The position numbers were made by a program, and so were the translations under genes. From Halopelagius fulvigenes (GTDB lineage Archaea; Halobacteriota; Halobacteria; Halobacteriales; Haloferacaceae): a DNA stretch of 64,000 nucleotides. The DNA lies in contig NZ_JBHSXH010000015.1 of the NCBI RefSeq assembly GCF_042662625.1, positions 62,001 through 126,000 of the forward strand. Reading direction: 5' to 3'. Positions 41,480 to 49,199 of this stretch are shown piece by piece (the stretch's first letter is position 1; each line of letters opens with the position of its first letter). Under the pieces are notes generated by a model. It was not told the origin of the DNA. It made no database searches and saw nothing but the letters and a program-made list of their open reading frames with translations.

Positions 41480-41997
41480 AGCTGACCCGGCGGCGGACGC
41501 TCCTCGGGTTGGCGGGCGCGGGTTCGGCGGCGAGTCTGGGCGCGTACGACCTGACCGCGGACGCCGACACCGACGCCGACTCCGCCGAGCGAACGGTGAC
41601 GCGGCGCGACGTGGACGGACTGCTCACCGTCGCGGACGTCGTCCACCCGGCCGACCCCGAACCGTTCGAGCCGCTGATTCGGGGGTACGTGGGGAGGCTG
41701 AGCGACGAGCGCACCCGCGCGCTCCTCGGGACGCTCTCGGAACTCGACGCGCTCTCGTACGACCAGTCGGGGACGCCGTTCCGGTCGCTGTCCGCGGCCG
41801 AGGGGAGGCGACTGCTGAAGAGACTCGGCGTGTTCACCGTCCAGTCGCGACCGGAGGGGACGCTCGCCGAACGCGTCCGCTTCCACCTCGTCAACTCGGT
41901 ACTGTACGCGCTCTTGACGAACCCCGAGGGGACGAAGCAGTTCGGCATCGAGAATCCGGTCGGCTACCCCGGCGGATTCTCGTCGTACACGGAGTAA
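41476..41997 (+). CDS. Gluconate 2-dehydrogenase subunit 3-like protein, Tat-exported
   Basis: The product has 173 residues, starting with GTG at 41476. The N-terminus LTRRRTLLGLAGAGSAASLG is a twin-arginine signal. The mature part (DVDGLLTVADVVHP, FRSLSAAEGRRLLKRLG, LVNSVLYALLTNPEGTKQFG, NPVGYPGGFSSYTE) matches small subunits of membrane-bound gluconate/sugar-type dehydrogenases. In bacteria the small subunit helps export the catalytic partner, which has no signal of its own. It lies directly upstream of the GMC subunit. Confidence 0.85.
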   Translation: MKLTRRRTLLGLAGAGSAASLGAYDLTADADTDADSAERTVTRRDVDGLLTVADVVHPADPEPFEPLIRGYVGRLSDERTRALLGTLSELDALSYDQSGTPFRSLSAAEGRRLLKRLGVFTVQSRPEGTLAERVRFHLVNSVLYALLTNPEGTKQFGIENPVGYPGGFSSYTE

Positions 41998-41998
41998 C

Positions 41999-43642
41999 AT
42001 GGCAGGAAACAACGAATCACCGACCGACCGCTCGCCGTCGCCGCGGGCGGACGTGTGCATCGTCGGCGCGGGCGTCGCGGGCGGGTTGCTCGCGCACTCG
42101 CTGTCGAAGCGGGGGTACGACGTGGTACTCCTCGAAGCGGGGCCGCGCTTCGACTTCGACTCCCGACTCGAACGGATGGAGCGCGCGCTCCGCCCCGATA
42201 GTCAGGCGTCCGTCTGGGACGTGGGGGGCGAACGCGACGCGTTCTCCTCGACGGGTCCGGAGGACTACAACCTGAACGCGAAGCGCGTCAAAGGCGTCGG
42301 CGGCACGACGCTCCACTGGGTCGGTTTCACCCCCCGCTACCACGAGAAGGACTTCGAGATGAACTCGCGGTACGGCCTCGCCGCCGACTGGCCCATCGAC
42401 TACGAGACGCTGCGGCCGTACTACGCCGACGCGGAGGAGCGACTGGGGGTCGCGGGTGCGGACGACAACCCGTTCGCCCCGCCGCGCGAGGAGTCGCGCC
42501 CCCTCCCTGCGTTCCCGACCGGACCGGTCGATTCCCTCTACGAGGAGGCGTGCTCGGACCTCGGCATCACGCTCCACTCCGCGCCGCAGGCCAGAAACTC
42601 CGAGGCGTACGACGGCCGGAGCAAGTGCGTCGGGTACAGCACCTGCCACCCGGTCTGTCCGTCGGGCGCGAAGTACAGCGGCGACGTCCACGTCCGGAGG
42701 GCGGAGGAGGAGGGCGCGCGGGTGATAGACCGCGCGCCGGTGCGGTCCCTCGAACACGACGACGAGGGGGAGGCGGTGACGGCGGCCGTGTACGACGCGC
42801 CGGAGCAGACCGGACTGCGACAGGAGGCCCGGACGTTCGTGCTGGCCGCCGGCGGCGTCGAGATTCCGCGACTGCTCCTCCTCTCGGCGTCCGAAACCTA
42901 CCCCGACGGGCTGGCGAACTCCAGCGGACTCGTCGGCAAGTACTTCATGGAGCACCCGGCCGTGAGCGTCTCCGGCCGCATCGAACGGCCGGAGGGGCAG
43001 GAACCGCTCTACTGGTGGCCGCTTGAGTCCCACCAGTTCTACGACCACGAGGACCCGCGTCCGGGGAGCATCAAACTGGAGTTCCAACAGGCGAGCGAGG
43101 ACTCCCCGCTCGACGCTCTCAGGGGGTTCGACGCCGACGCTCGGGGGGACCTGCTGGACCCGGTGGAGGGCGACGAACCGGGCGTCGGCGGCGCGCACTC
43201 CGGCGATATGTGGCGGATTCGCGTCAACGGACTCGCCGAGATGCTCCCGAGAGAGCGGAATCAGATCCGGCTGAACCGCGACAAGACGGACGACCGTGGC
43301 AACCCGGTCCCCGACGTCGCCCTCGACGTCGGCGACTACGAACGGGAGACGATGAACCGCGTCATCGACATCGGGACGCAGATCCTCGAAGCGATGGGGG
43401 CGACGGACGTCCGGACGACCGACCCCGAGAACCCGCGGTACGTCGCCCACCACATGGGGACGACGCGGATGGGCGAGGATTCCGAGGCGAGCGTGGTCGA
43501 CCCGAACCTCCGGACGCACGACCTGCGGAACCTGTACGTCTCCTCCTCCAGCGTCTTCGTCACGGCCGGCGCGATGAACCCGACGCTGACCATCGCCGCG
43601 TTGTCGCTCCGCCTCGCGGAGCATCTCGACGATCGCCTGTAG
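41999..43642 (+). CDS. GMC-family FAD oxidoreductase (gluconate dehydrogenase-like large subunit)
   Basis: The product has 547 residues. The FAD-binding motif VCIVGAGVAGGLLAHSLS lies at about 19-36. GGTTLHWVGFTPRYHEKDF is the GMC signature 1 region, CVGYSTCHPVCPSGAKY a cysteine cluster, and the C-terminus carries HHMGTTRMGED and AGAMNPTLTIAALSLRLAEHL with the catalytic His-Asn region. It oxidises an alcohol or sugar acid; the substrate is not known. It has no signal, so it probably rides on the Tat-exported small subunit. Gene order (membrane protein, small subunit, GMC) suggests an electron-donating membrane complex. Confidence 0.9.
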   Translation: MAGNNESPTDRSPSPRADVCIVGAGVAGGLLAHSLSKRGYDVVLLEAGPRFDFDSRLERMERALRPDSQASVWDVGGERDAFSSTGPEDYNLNAKRVKGVGGTTLHWVGFTPRYHEKDFEMNSRYGLAADWPIDYETLRPYYADAEERLGVAGADDNPFAPPREESRPLPAFPTGPVDSLYEEACSDLGITLHSAPQARNSEAYDGRSKCVGYSTCHPVCPSGAKYSGDVHVRRAEEEGARVIDRAPVRSLEHDDEGEAVTAAVYDAPEQTGLRQEARTFVLAAGGVEIPRLLLLSASETYPDGLANSSGLVGKYFMEHPAVSVSGRIERPEGQEPLYWWPLESHQFYDHEDPRPGSIKLEFQQASEDSPLDALRGFDADARGDLLDPVEGDEPGVGGAHSGDMWRIRVNGLAEMLPRERNQIRLNRDKTDDRGNPVPDVALDVGDYERETMNRVIDIGTQILEAMGATDVRTTDPENPRYVAHHMGTTRMGEDSEASVVDPNLRTHDLRNLYVSSSSVFVTAGAMNPTLTIAALSLRLAEHLDDRL

Positions 43643-43669
43643 CGGTGGCCTCTCGTCCTCCCGGCGCAC

Positions 43670-44851
43670 TCACTGCTGCGCCAGCGAGTCGTCCGGGAAC
43701 CCCGCGCGCCGGCGCGCGTTCCGCCGTTCCGCCTCGGCGAGTCGGAACTTCGGCAACTCCGCTTCGAGGGGGCCGAGCGACGCCCGCCGTTCCTGGTGGG
43801 CTTCGAGGAAGTCGGCCACCGTCTCCGCCGCGATCTCCTTGAGTTCCCCGCTGAGAAGCGACCCCTCGCGGTACTCGCGGGCGAGTCGTTCCACCCGTTC
43901 GTCGCTCTCCTCGAAGAAGTAGTACAGGAGGAGGTAGGACACGTCCACGTCGGGGTTTCCGCCCCGCCGCCGGTGGGCTTCGACGCTCGATCGCCCGCCG
44001 GAGTACGCGCGCGTCCGAACCTTCTCGAACACCGCCTCCCGGTCGTCCGAGAGGAGGATGCCGGGCGCGTCGGCGGACGAACTCATCTTCCCCGGTCCGT
44101 CGAGACTGGGGAGGAACTTCGAGAGCAACGCGCCGGGCTTGTCCACGTCGTACCGCCGCTTGGCCGCGACGTCGCGGCAGACGCGGACGTGGGGGTCTTG
44201 GTCCACCGCGACGGGGACGAGTGTCGGGTGGCGACCCTCGACGAGTTGCGGCAGGAGGAGGTGCGCCGCTTGGACGGCCGGGTAGAACGAGAGCCCGACG
44301 TTCACGGGGTCGCCGTACGTCGCGTTCACGGTGGCCTGCGTCACGTCCTTTGCGAACGTCACCGCGAGGGGGTACACCACGTCGGCGTCGGCGGTGTCAA
44401 CGACGATGCGGGTTCGCTCCGGGTCGAACCCGACGGCGAGGATATCGAGGAGGTTCTCCCGCGCGTGGTCGCTGATCGCCCCCACCGACTCGTCTTTGAG
44501 GAGGTACTTCTCGTCGTCGGAGACGGGGACGTAGACGAGCGCTCCCGTTCGGTCTTGGAGGTACTTGGCGAAGTAAAACGGGAACACGTGCCCGACGTGC
44601 ATCGGTCCCGAGGGGCCGCGCCCCGTCACGACGGAGTGCGTCTCCCCCGCGTTCGCTGCGTCGAGGAAGGCGTCCACGTCCCGCCCGGCGTAGAACACCT
44701 CGCGCCGGACGAGTGGGTGGACGGGGTCCGGGAACGCCGCCCGTTGGTCGTCCGTGAGGGCGTCCGCTCCGAACTGTTCGAGGAGTCGGTCGTAGTCTAC
44801 GTCGCCTTCGACGGCGTACGGCGTCACTGTGAAGTCGTCTTCTGCTGGCAT
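43670..44851 (-). CDS. trpS: Tryptophanyl-tRNA synthetase
   Basis: The product has 393 residues, class I aaRS, charging tRNA-Trp. The HIGH variant is HVGH in GPSGPMHVGHVFPFYFAKY, and KMSKS appears as K-M-S-S-S in DGPGKMSSSADAPG. The length fits archaeal enzymes. Haloarchaea often carry two trpS genes, so the number suffix is left off. A ~165-nt upstream region contains a short ORF with Trp-Arg-Trp codons, a strong hairpin and a T-run (see 44894-45046), pointing to tryptophan-responsive control. It is convergent with the GMC gene. Confidence 0.93.
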   Translation of the reverse strand: MPAEDDFTVTPYAVEGDVDYDRLLEQFGADALTDDQRAAFPDPVHPLVRREVFYAGRDVDAFLDAANAGETHSVVTGRGPSGPMHVGHVFPFYFAKYLQDRTGALVYVPVSDDEKYLLKDESVGAISDHARENLLDILAVGFDPERTRIVVDTADADVVYPLAVTFAKDVTQATVNATYGDPVNVGLSFYPAVQAAHLLLPQLVEGRHPTLVPVAVDQDPHVRVCRDVAAKRRYDVDKPGALLSKFLPSLDGPGKMSSSADAPGILLSDDREAVFEKVRTRAYSGGRSSVEAHRRRGGNPDVDVSYLLLYYFFEESDERVERLAREYREGSLLSGELKEIAAETVADFLEAHQERRASLGPLEAELPKFRLAEAERRNARRRAGFPDDSLAQQ

Positions 44852-44893
44852 CTGTGTCTGGTGAGTATCGTCGGTCGGGTGGCAGTGCGGTCG

Positions 44894-45016
44894 AAAAAGG
44901 GAGTGAGCACCGCGGGAGCGTCGCCGGGTGAAGCCCGCCCGACCCTACGCCGCGGTACTGTCCGCTCTCCGTGGGGTGGACCAACGCCAGCAGTCGGGGC
45001 GGAGAGCGGACTGCAT
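44894..45016 (-). promoter_or_regulatory. Putative attenuator leader of trpS
   Basis: Read 5' to 3' on the minus strand: hairpin 1 has arms GTCCGCTCTCCG (45011-45000) and CGGAGAGCGGAC (44971-44960), perfect over 12 pairs with a 28-nt loop holding the Trp codons. Directly after it AGTACCGCGG (44959-44950) can pair with CCGCGGTGCT (44915-44906) over 10 positions with one G-U. This is followed by CACTCCC and TTTTT (44898-44894), a terminator-like arrangement. The leader-peptide stop codon falls just behind the first arm of stem 2, so ribosome position could decide whether stem 2 forms. Confidence 0.55.
44945..45016 (-). CDS. Putative Trp-containing leader peptide of trpS (23 aa)
   Basis: Reads MQSALRPDC-WRW-STPRRADSTAA and stops at TAG (44947-44945). 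The ATG at 45016 is 28 nt from the centre of TATATA (45041-45046), exactly where a leaderless transcript would begin. Two of 23 codons are TGG and they sit at positions 10 and 12, in the loop of a 12-bp perfect hairpin. Trp is rare elsewhere, and the next gene is trpS, 93 nt further. The peptide itself resembles no protein. This is a candidate sensor ORF for attenuation, not yet known to be translated. Confidence 0.62.
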   Translation of the reverse strand: MQSALRPDCWRWSTPRRADSTAA

Positions 45017-45040
45017 ACCCGAAGGGAGGCCGCCGAGGCG

Positions 45041-45046
45041 TATATA
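45041..45046 (-). promoter_or_regulatory. TATA box of the trpS leader transcript
   Basis: TATATA stands out in GC-rich surroundings, 28 nt upstream of the leader-peptide ATG on the minus strand. The remaining part of 45047-45334 holds no gene; it includes another AT-rich segment at 45223-45245. Confidence 0.55.
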
Positions 45047-45334
45047 TCCTCCCCCGTCGAAGTCGGGTGATTACCGCCGTCGCTCGCGGCTTCGTACCGC
45101 CGAACGCTGTTCGTCCGACCCGCCGAAGGACGTCGCTCGTCCGCCCCGGAGAACTTCGATTCCCTCCGGCTTAATACCCGTCTCCTCCGACACGATGTGG
45201 TCGTTTTATCTCCCGATAGTGACAACTGGCTAACGTTATCCCTCTAAGGTCCCCTCCCCCGAACCGGTTCGTCGCCGACTCCCGTCCAACGTCCGCCCGC
45301 GAGGCGTGATACCCGACTCGCCCACCCTCGACCG

Positions 45335-46367
45335 ATGCCCTCCCCACTCTCACGACGCCAGTTCCTGTCGCGGTCCGCGGTCGGTGCCGGAACTGCCGTC
45401 GCCGTCGGCGGGTTCGCGACCGGCGAGTCCGCCGCGGCGCAGGAAACCGAGTTAGAAGCGCTCGTCGACGACGCGGCCGACCGCGCGTTGACGGAGCACG
45501 ACGCGGGCGGTTTGACCGTCGCGGTCGTCGACGGCGACGACGTCCTCACGCACGGCTACGGCCACGCCTACCGGAGCGAAGACGTGCCGGTCCGGGCCGA
45601 CGAGACGCTCTTCGAACGGTTCGCGCCGGTCGAATCGGGCGGAGGCGGCGAACGAGCCGCGTCCTCCGGCAGACCCGAACGCGCGGACGAACTCGGCGGG
45701 CGGTACCGGTCGGTGCACGCGGCCGACAACGCCACCGCCGAGAAACTCCTCTTCGCCTTCGTCACCGGCGAACCGATAGACGTCCGCGTCGCCGACGACG
45801 GCCGCCTGATAACCGAACAGGGAGTAAGAGAGACGAGTGGGTGGAGGTCGACCCGCTCGTCTTCGAACACGTCGAGGAGGACTCGACGCTGCTGTTCCGA
45901 ACGGACGGCGGCGAGGTGACGCACCTGGTTGACACTCCCGTCGCCTACGAGAGAATTTCGTTCCGCGAGCGATTGTCGGTCCAAGGGTGGGTGGCGACCG
46001 TCGCCGCGGTGACCGCACTCACCGGACTCCTCGGCTGGCCGGCGGCCCGCGGGATGCGTCGATTCCGCGGCGGCGAGTCGCCGCCCTCGCACTGTTCGTC
46101 GTCGCCCTCGTCGGCGTTACCGTCGCGGTGGGGGCGATGGACCGGCCGACCCTGTTCAACCGCCCGCCTCCGTGGTTCGGCGCCGTGTTCCTCGCGCCGA
46201 CGCTAGGGGCTATCGCCACCGTCGGTGCGGTCGGCCACGCGGCGCGGGCGTGGTACCGAGGGGAGTGGTCGCTCGCTTCGCGCCTCCACTACTCCCCGGT
46301 CGTCGCCGCGTCGGCCGTCCTCTACTGGCTCCTGCGGTACTGGAACCTGCTGGTCGTCCGAGCGTAG
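45335..46367 (+). pseudogene. Decayed serine hydrolase (beta-lactamase-like) with membrane tail
   Basis: The frame opens with a Tat signal (SRRQFLSRSAVGAGTAVAVG) and a beta-lactamase-class N-terminus (AALVDDAADRALTEHDAGG-like, LTVAVVDGDDVLTHGYGHAY). After DETLF, where the SxxK active-site segment should follow, it jumps to ERFAPVESG: the catalytic core is deleted. Near 45840 the frame shifts to VEVDPLVFEHVEEDSTLLFR and a first TM helix (VQGWVATVAAVTALTGLLGW). Near 46080 it shifts again to AALALFVVALVGVTVAVGAM and two more helices. A large internal deletion and two frameshifts make it non-functional. The intact family are exported serine hydrolases with C-terminal membrane domains. Confidence 0.8.
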
Positions 46368-46491
46368 TGCGCTCTCCCCTTCTCGTGGGGGTGGTATTCT
46401 CGCGGTTCGACTCCACCGTCGTAGAACGAGACCAGTACCGTGGAGCACCGATTCGTCGCGACGAACTTGTCGGCGACTGCGCCGGTATTCC

Positions 46492-46515
46492 CTCGTCACC
46501 CTTTCAGGTGACGAG
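46492..46515. terminator. 9-bp perfect hairpin
   Basis: CTCGTCACC and GGTGACGAG enclose CTTTCA. It lies between the decayed hydrolase and the recombinase gene and overlaps the stop of a possible small minus-strand gene. It could terminate transcripts from either side. The remaining bases of 46368-46792 show only remnants; a perfect palindrome TTCGTCGCGACGAA is at 46452-46465. Confidence 0.4.
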
Positions 46516-46650
46516 ACGGGCGTAGGTGAGCGAGAGAAACCCGACTGCCATGAGGAGTCTGTACAGCCGTGTCGCTGTCCGTTCGTCGTCGATAACGCTG
46601 GCCGCGAGACACCCCAGGGCTACCGAGAGTATCAGCACGCCGGTTTCCAA
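46504..46650 (-). CDS. Possible small membrane protein or gene remnant (48 aa)
   Basis: From a TTG at 46650 the frame reads METGVLILSVALGCLAASVI, then DDERTATRLYRLL, then MAVGFLSLTYARLVT: two hydrophobic helices joined by a charged turn, a protein-like pattern. The same frame continues upstream (CNRCEQACSG) without a start codon, so it may be the 3' end of a deleted gene rather than an intact one. No family is recognised. Confidence 0.3.
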   Translation of the reverse strand: METGVLILSVALGCLAASVIDDERTATRLYRLLMAVGFLSLTYARLVT

Positions 46651-46792
46651 GCGGGGCCCATCGTTCTCCCCTAACGACCCTCCCGAACAGGCTTGTTCGC
46701 ATCTGTTGCACCCGACGGACGCTTACGATTCGCCCTCGATTCTGTATAGCGAGATAAAGTTTACAAGTCCGATATCGGACGCCGAAGAAACG

Positions 46793-47848
46793 TCAGAAAA
46801 CCGAATAGATGTGCTCCTCGTACGTCTCTCGCACCCTGTCGCCCCAATTGTGGGTGTAGGTGTCGATGATGTCGCCGCCGACGTCGCCGCGGAGGTACTT
46901 GACGATGCCGCGGTCCCCGGTTCGGTCTCGGAGGTGGGTGGTGAAGAAGTGCCGGAAGTAGTGCGGCGTGACGTTCTCCTCGGCGTCGCCGCCGGCGCGG
47001 TGCCACCCGACGTCGCCGGCGTGGCGTTCGACGATGTGGTGGACCATGTCGGGGGTGAGCCTGCGACCCCAACTTCCCGAGGTGCTGACGAACAGGGGGT
47101 CCGCGGGCGACTGCACGTCTGGACGGACGGCCAACCACCGGGCGAGGACGGATTCCAGTTCCGCGTCCACGGGTACGACGGTGGAGCGTTTCCGCTTGTT
47201 CGAGGCGGTGCGTTCCTCGCCGTTCGTCACCTCGCCCGCACTCGGTTCCGCGGAGACGTACACCGAGGGGCCGCGGCCGTCCAACTGTGCGCGACTGGAT
47301 ACAGCGCCGAGGGGTGTATCGTCCGCGAGCGAAACGTCCCGGAGGTCAAGGTTGCAGAGCTCGCCGACGCGCATCCCCGTCTTGAGCAACGTGACGAGGA
47401 CGGCGTGGTCGAGGGGGTGGTGGACGCCGCGGAGGAAGCGCCGCATCTCCGAGAGGGATATCTCCCGCCGAGAGGGGTTGGTGTCGATTCGCTCGTCCAT
47501 CTCCTCCATGACGAGCGTCATCGGGTTGGCGTCGAACGCGCCGACCTGCGTCATGTAGGCGTAGAACCGGTGGAGGTAGGAGGCGTACGTCGCGACGGTG
47601 CTGTCGGCGACGTCCGACCGGCGCAACGAGTGAATCCACGCCATGCAGTCGCGGTGAGACGCCGACTCGACGCGCTTTCGGGCGTCCATGGGATTTACCT
47701 CGGGGTCTCGGAGAAACGCCTCGAAGCGCCGCAGAACGCGTTCGTACGCCTCCCGGGTTCGATCGGTCTTCCCGTGGTACGTCATGTCCTGCAGGAAGTA
47801 CGCGACGGGGTCCTCGACGGACTCGCCGTCGGCCGTCTCAACGGCCAT
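46793..47848 (-). CDS. Tyrosine recombinase (XerC/D-like integrase)
   Basis: The product has 351 residues. A SAM-like core-binding domain (about 12-110) precedes the catalytic domain: R160 (LLKTGMRVGEL), a Lys-rich turn NKRKRS (217-222), H296-x2-R299 in PHYFRHFF, and Y331 in DTYTHNW. At the third position, where most recombinases have His in LGH, this protein has D322 (LRGD). All other active-site residues are present, so it is likely active. It overlaps the upstream ribbon-helix-helix gene by 11 bp and forms an operon with it. No att repeats or phage genes are seen nearby; it may be a resident recombinase. Confidence 0.85.
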   Translation of the reverse strand: MAVETADGESVEDPVAYFLQDMTYHGKTDRTREAYERVLRRFEAFLRDPEVNPMDARKRVESASHRDCMAWIHSLRRSDVADSTVATYASYLHRFYAYMTQVGAFDANPMTLVMEEMDERIDTNPSRREISLSEMRRFLRGVHHPLDHAVLVTLLKTGMRVGELCNLDLRDVSLADDTPLGAVSSRAQLDGRGPSVYVSAEPSAGEVTNGEERTASNKRKRSTVVPVDAELESVLARWLAVRPDVQSPADPLFVSTSGSWGRRLTPDMVHHIVERHAGDVGWHRAGGDAEENVTPHYFRHFFTTHLRDRTGDRGIVKYLRGDVGGDIIDTYTHNWGDRVRETYEEHIYSVF

Positions 47849-48272
47849 CGTCCGCCTCCTCGAGTGCGCCGGGGGCGATGGTGTACCCGCCGTGGCGACC
47901 GCTGTACTGGACGAGGTTCTCCGCCTGCAACTCCTGTAGCGTCTCGTCTAAGCGGTCCTCAATGTCCTCGGTGAGGGTTTCGAGGAGCTCGTCCCACGAC
48001 CGGTGTTCGGCCACCGAGAGGGCGTCGAGGACGCTCTCCTCGAACCCGTCCGCCCGCCCCTCGTCGGGCGACTCCTCGGCTGCGGACTCCGTCCTGCCGT
48101 AGGGCCGTTCGGGCACGTCGAAGTCCCGCCGACCCGCCTGCACCATCGTCCGGACGAACTCGCTTTGACTCATCCCCAGTCTGTCGGCGTGGTCGGTCCA
48201 CTCCTCCTTCTGGTAGGCGGGGACGTAGGTCATCACCGTCTTTCGCTCTCCGTCGGACCCCTCACTCGACAT
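47838..48272 (-). CDS. Ribbon-helix-helix / winged-helix regulator (DUF5805-like)
   Basis: The product has 144 residues. The N-terminal part (ERKTVMTYVPAYQKEEWTDH, then ADRLGMSQSEFVRTMVQAGR) has the strand-helix-helix pattern of RHH DNA-binding proteins. The C-terminal part (DELLETLTEDIEDRLDETLQELQAENLVQYSGRHGGYTIAP) reads as a small winged helix. I tentatively place it in the DUF5805 group. An 11-bp overlap with the recombinase gene implies a shared job, for example control or accessory DNA binding for recombination. Confidence 0.75.
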   Translation of the reverse strand: MSSEGSDGERKTVMTYVPAYQKEEWTDHADRLGMSQSEFVRTMVQAGRRDFDVPERPYGRTESAAEESPDEGRADGFEESVLDALSVAEHRSWDELLETLTEDIEDRLDETLQELQAENLVQYSGRHGGYTIAPGALEEADDGR

Positions 48273-49199
48273 CTCTCTTCACCCGTCCTCGGCCCGCTTC
48301 GATTTCACCGTCGGTGCGCCCCGTCGTTCCCGCCGCGATTCCGAATCGACGTTCGCCCCTCCGGGGGTGGCCTCGTCGATTGGAGGCACACTTCGTCGGC
48401 GGCCCCGCGACCACCGACGTTCGGTTCGAACTCTCCGGAACCTCCGACGGGCCGAAGTACCGCCGAGTCTCACATCGACTCGACGCACCGCCGACCCGTC
48501 CGCGCCCGTCGCCGTCTTCGTTCATCGGTTGACTGCACATTTCAGTATAACCCTACTTATACTGTTCTATGGTGGCGTCCGGACTCAGTTTATTTGTGTC
48601 TCTAATAGCAATTTATCGCCTTCAACAAGCAGAGACACAAATAATATTCCTGTGATCGTGTTGCTTTCGAAAGGACTAATTTCGCGACGAAGGGGACGTT
48701 CGAGATTTTACTGCCGACCGCTAACCGAGTACTGGCGGAGATTCTATTCTCTGAAATCTCGGGCGAAAACATGGGGTGCTGGAGGGGTCTGTTCACCCCT
48801 TCTACCCTGGGGGTAGCGCGCGGAAAACTGCCCTCCAAAAACAGACAAAAGTATCTCCATTTCCAGTTCTGTATCGGTACGACGAGAGGTTCTCGCCTCG
48901 TTAGATCTCGATTCATTAATTGTATCTCGTCCGACCGACACTCCGTTTTCACGACGACGATTCCTCCGACAGTCTCCCCGGTCAACGTCTCCGATATCCA
49001 TCCAGTATATCCTACACCTCGCCTTTACCGAGCGTTTTCGGGGGTTTCAGAGCGTCGGCAGCCGAATATAGTTAGATAATAACATATTAACTAAAAATAA
49101 ACATTCTCTATTCGTCTGTTAGTTTTCAATACATATGTCTGTTTTTAAATGGAAAAACAGGAAAAAGTATATATCGCTCACGGTTGATTCGTCATTGGA
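48273..49199. other. AT-rich gene-poor stretch
   Basis: No convincing gene is seen on either strand. GC content drops sharply after about 48540. It contains a 14-bp perfect inverted repeat (48590-48644) and the promoter region of the beta-helix gene (AAAAAGTATATATCG just before 49200). Short frames here (for example 48602-48985, minus) have no protein-like features. It may be the residue of an insertion element or simply a long regulatory region. Confidence 0.45.
48590..48644. repeat. 14-bp perfect inverted repeat
   Basis: TTATTTGTGTCTCT at 48590-48603 and AGAGACACAAATAA at 48631-48644 are exact reverse complements around a 27-nt loop. They may be a transcript hairpin, an operator pair, or abutting ends of a lost element. 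Confidence 0.6.

Noticed and set aside
43703..43718. GCGCGCCGGCGCGC palindrome in trpS
   Set aside because: It encodes an Arg/Ala-rich stretch of the conserved C-terminus and is explained by GC-rich codon use.
46492..46515. Fourth copy of the tandem-hairpin element
   Set aside because: It contains GTCACC/GGTGAC but only a single hairpin with a 6-nt loop and no AG spacer or second stem.
48590..48644. Insertion sequence ends
   Set aside because: Only 27 nt lie between the arms and no transposase or target duplication is seen, so an intact element is excluded; kept only as an inverted repeat.
48602..48985. 127-codon minus-strand frame in the AT-rich stretch
   Set aside because: No domain, odd composition and no promoter; the inverted repeat at 48590-48644 overlaps its end. 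Treated as chance.
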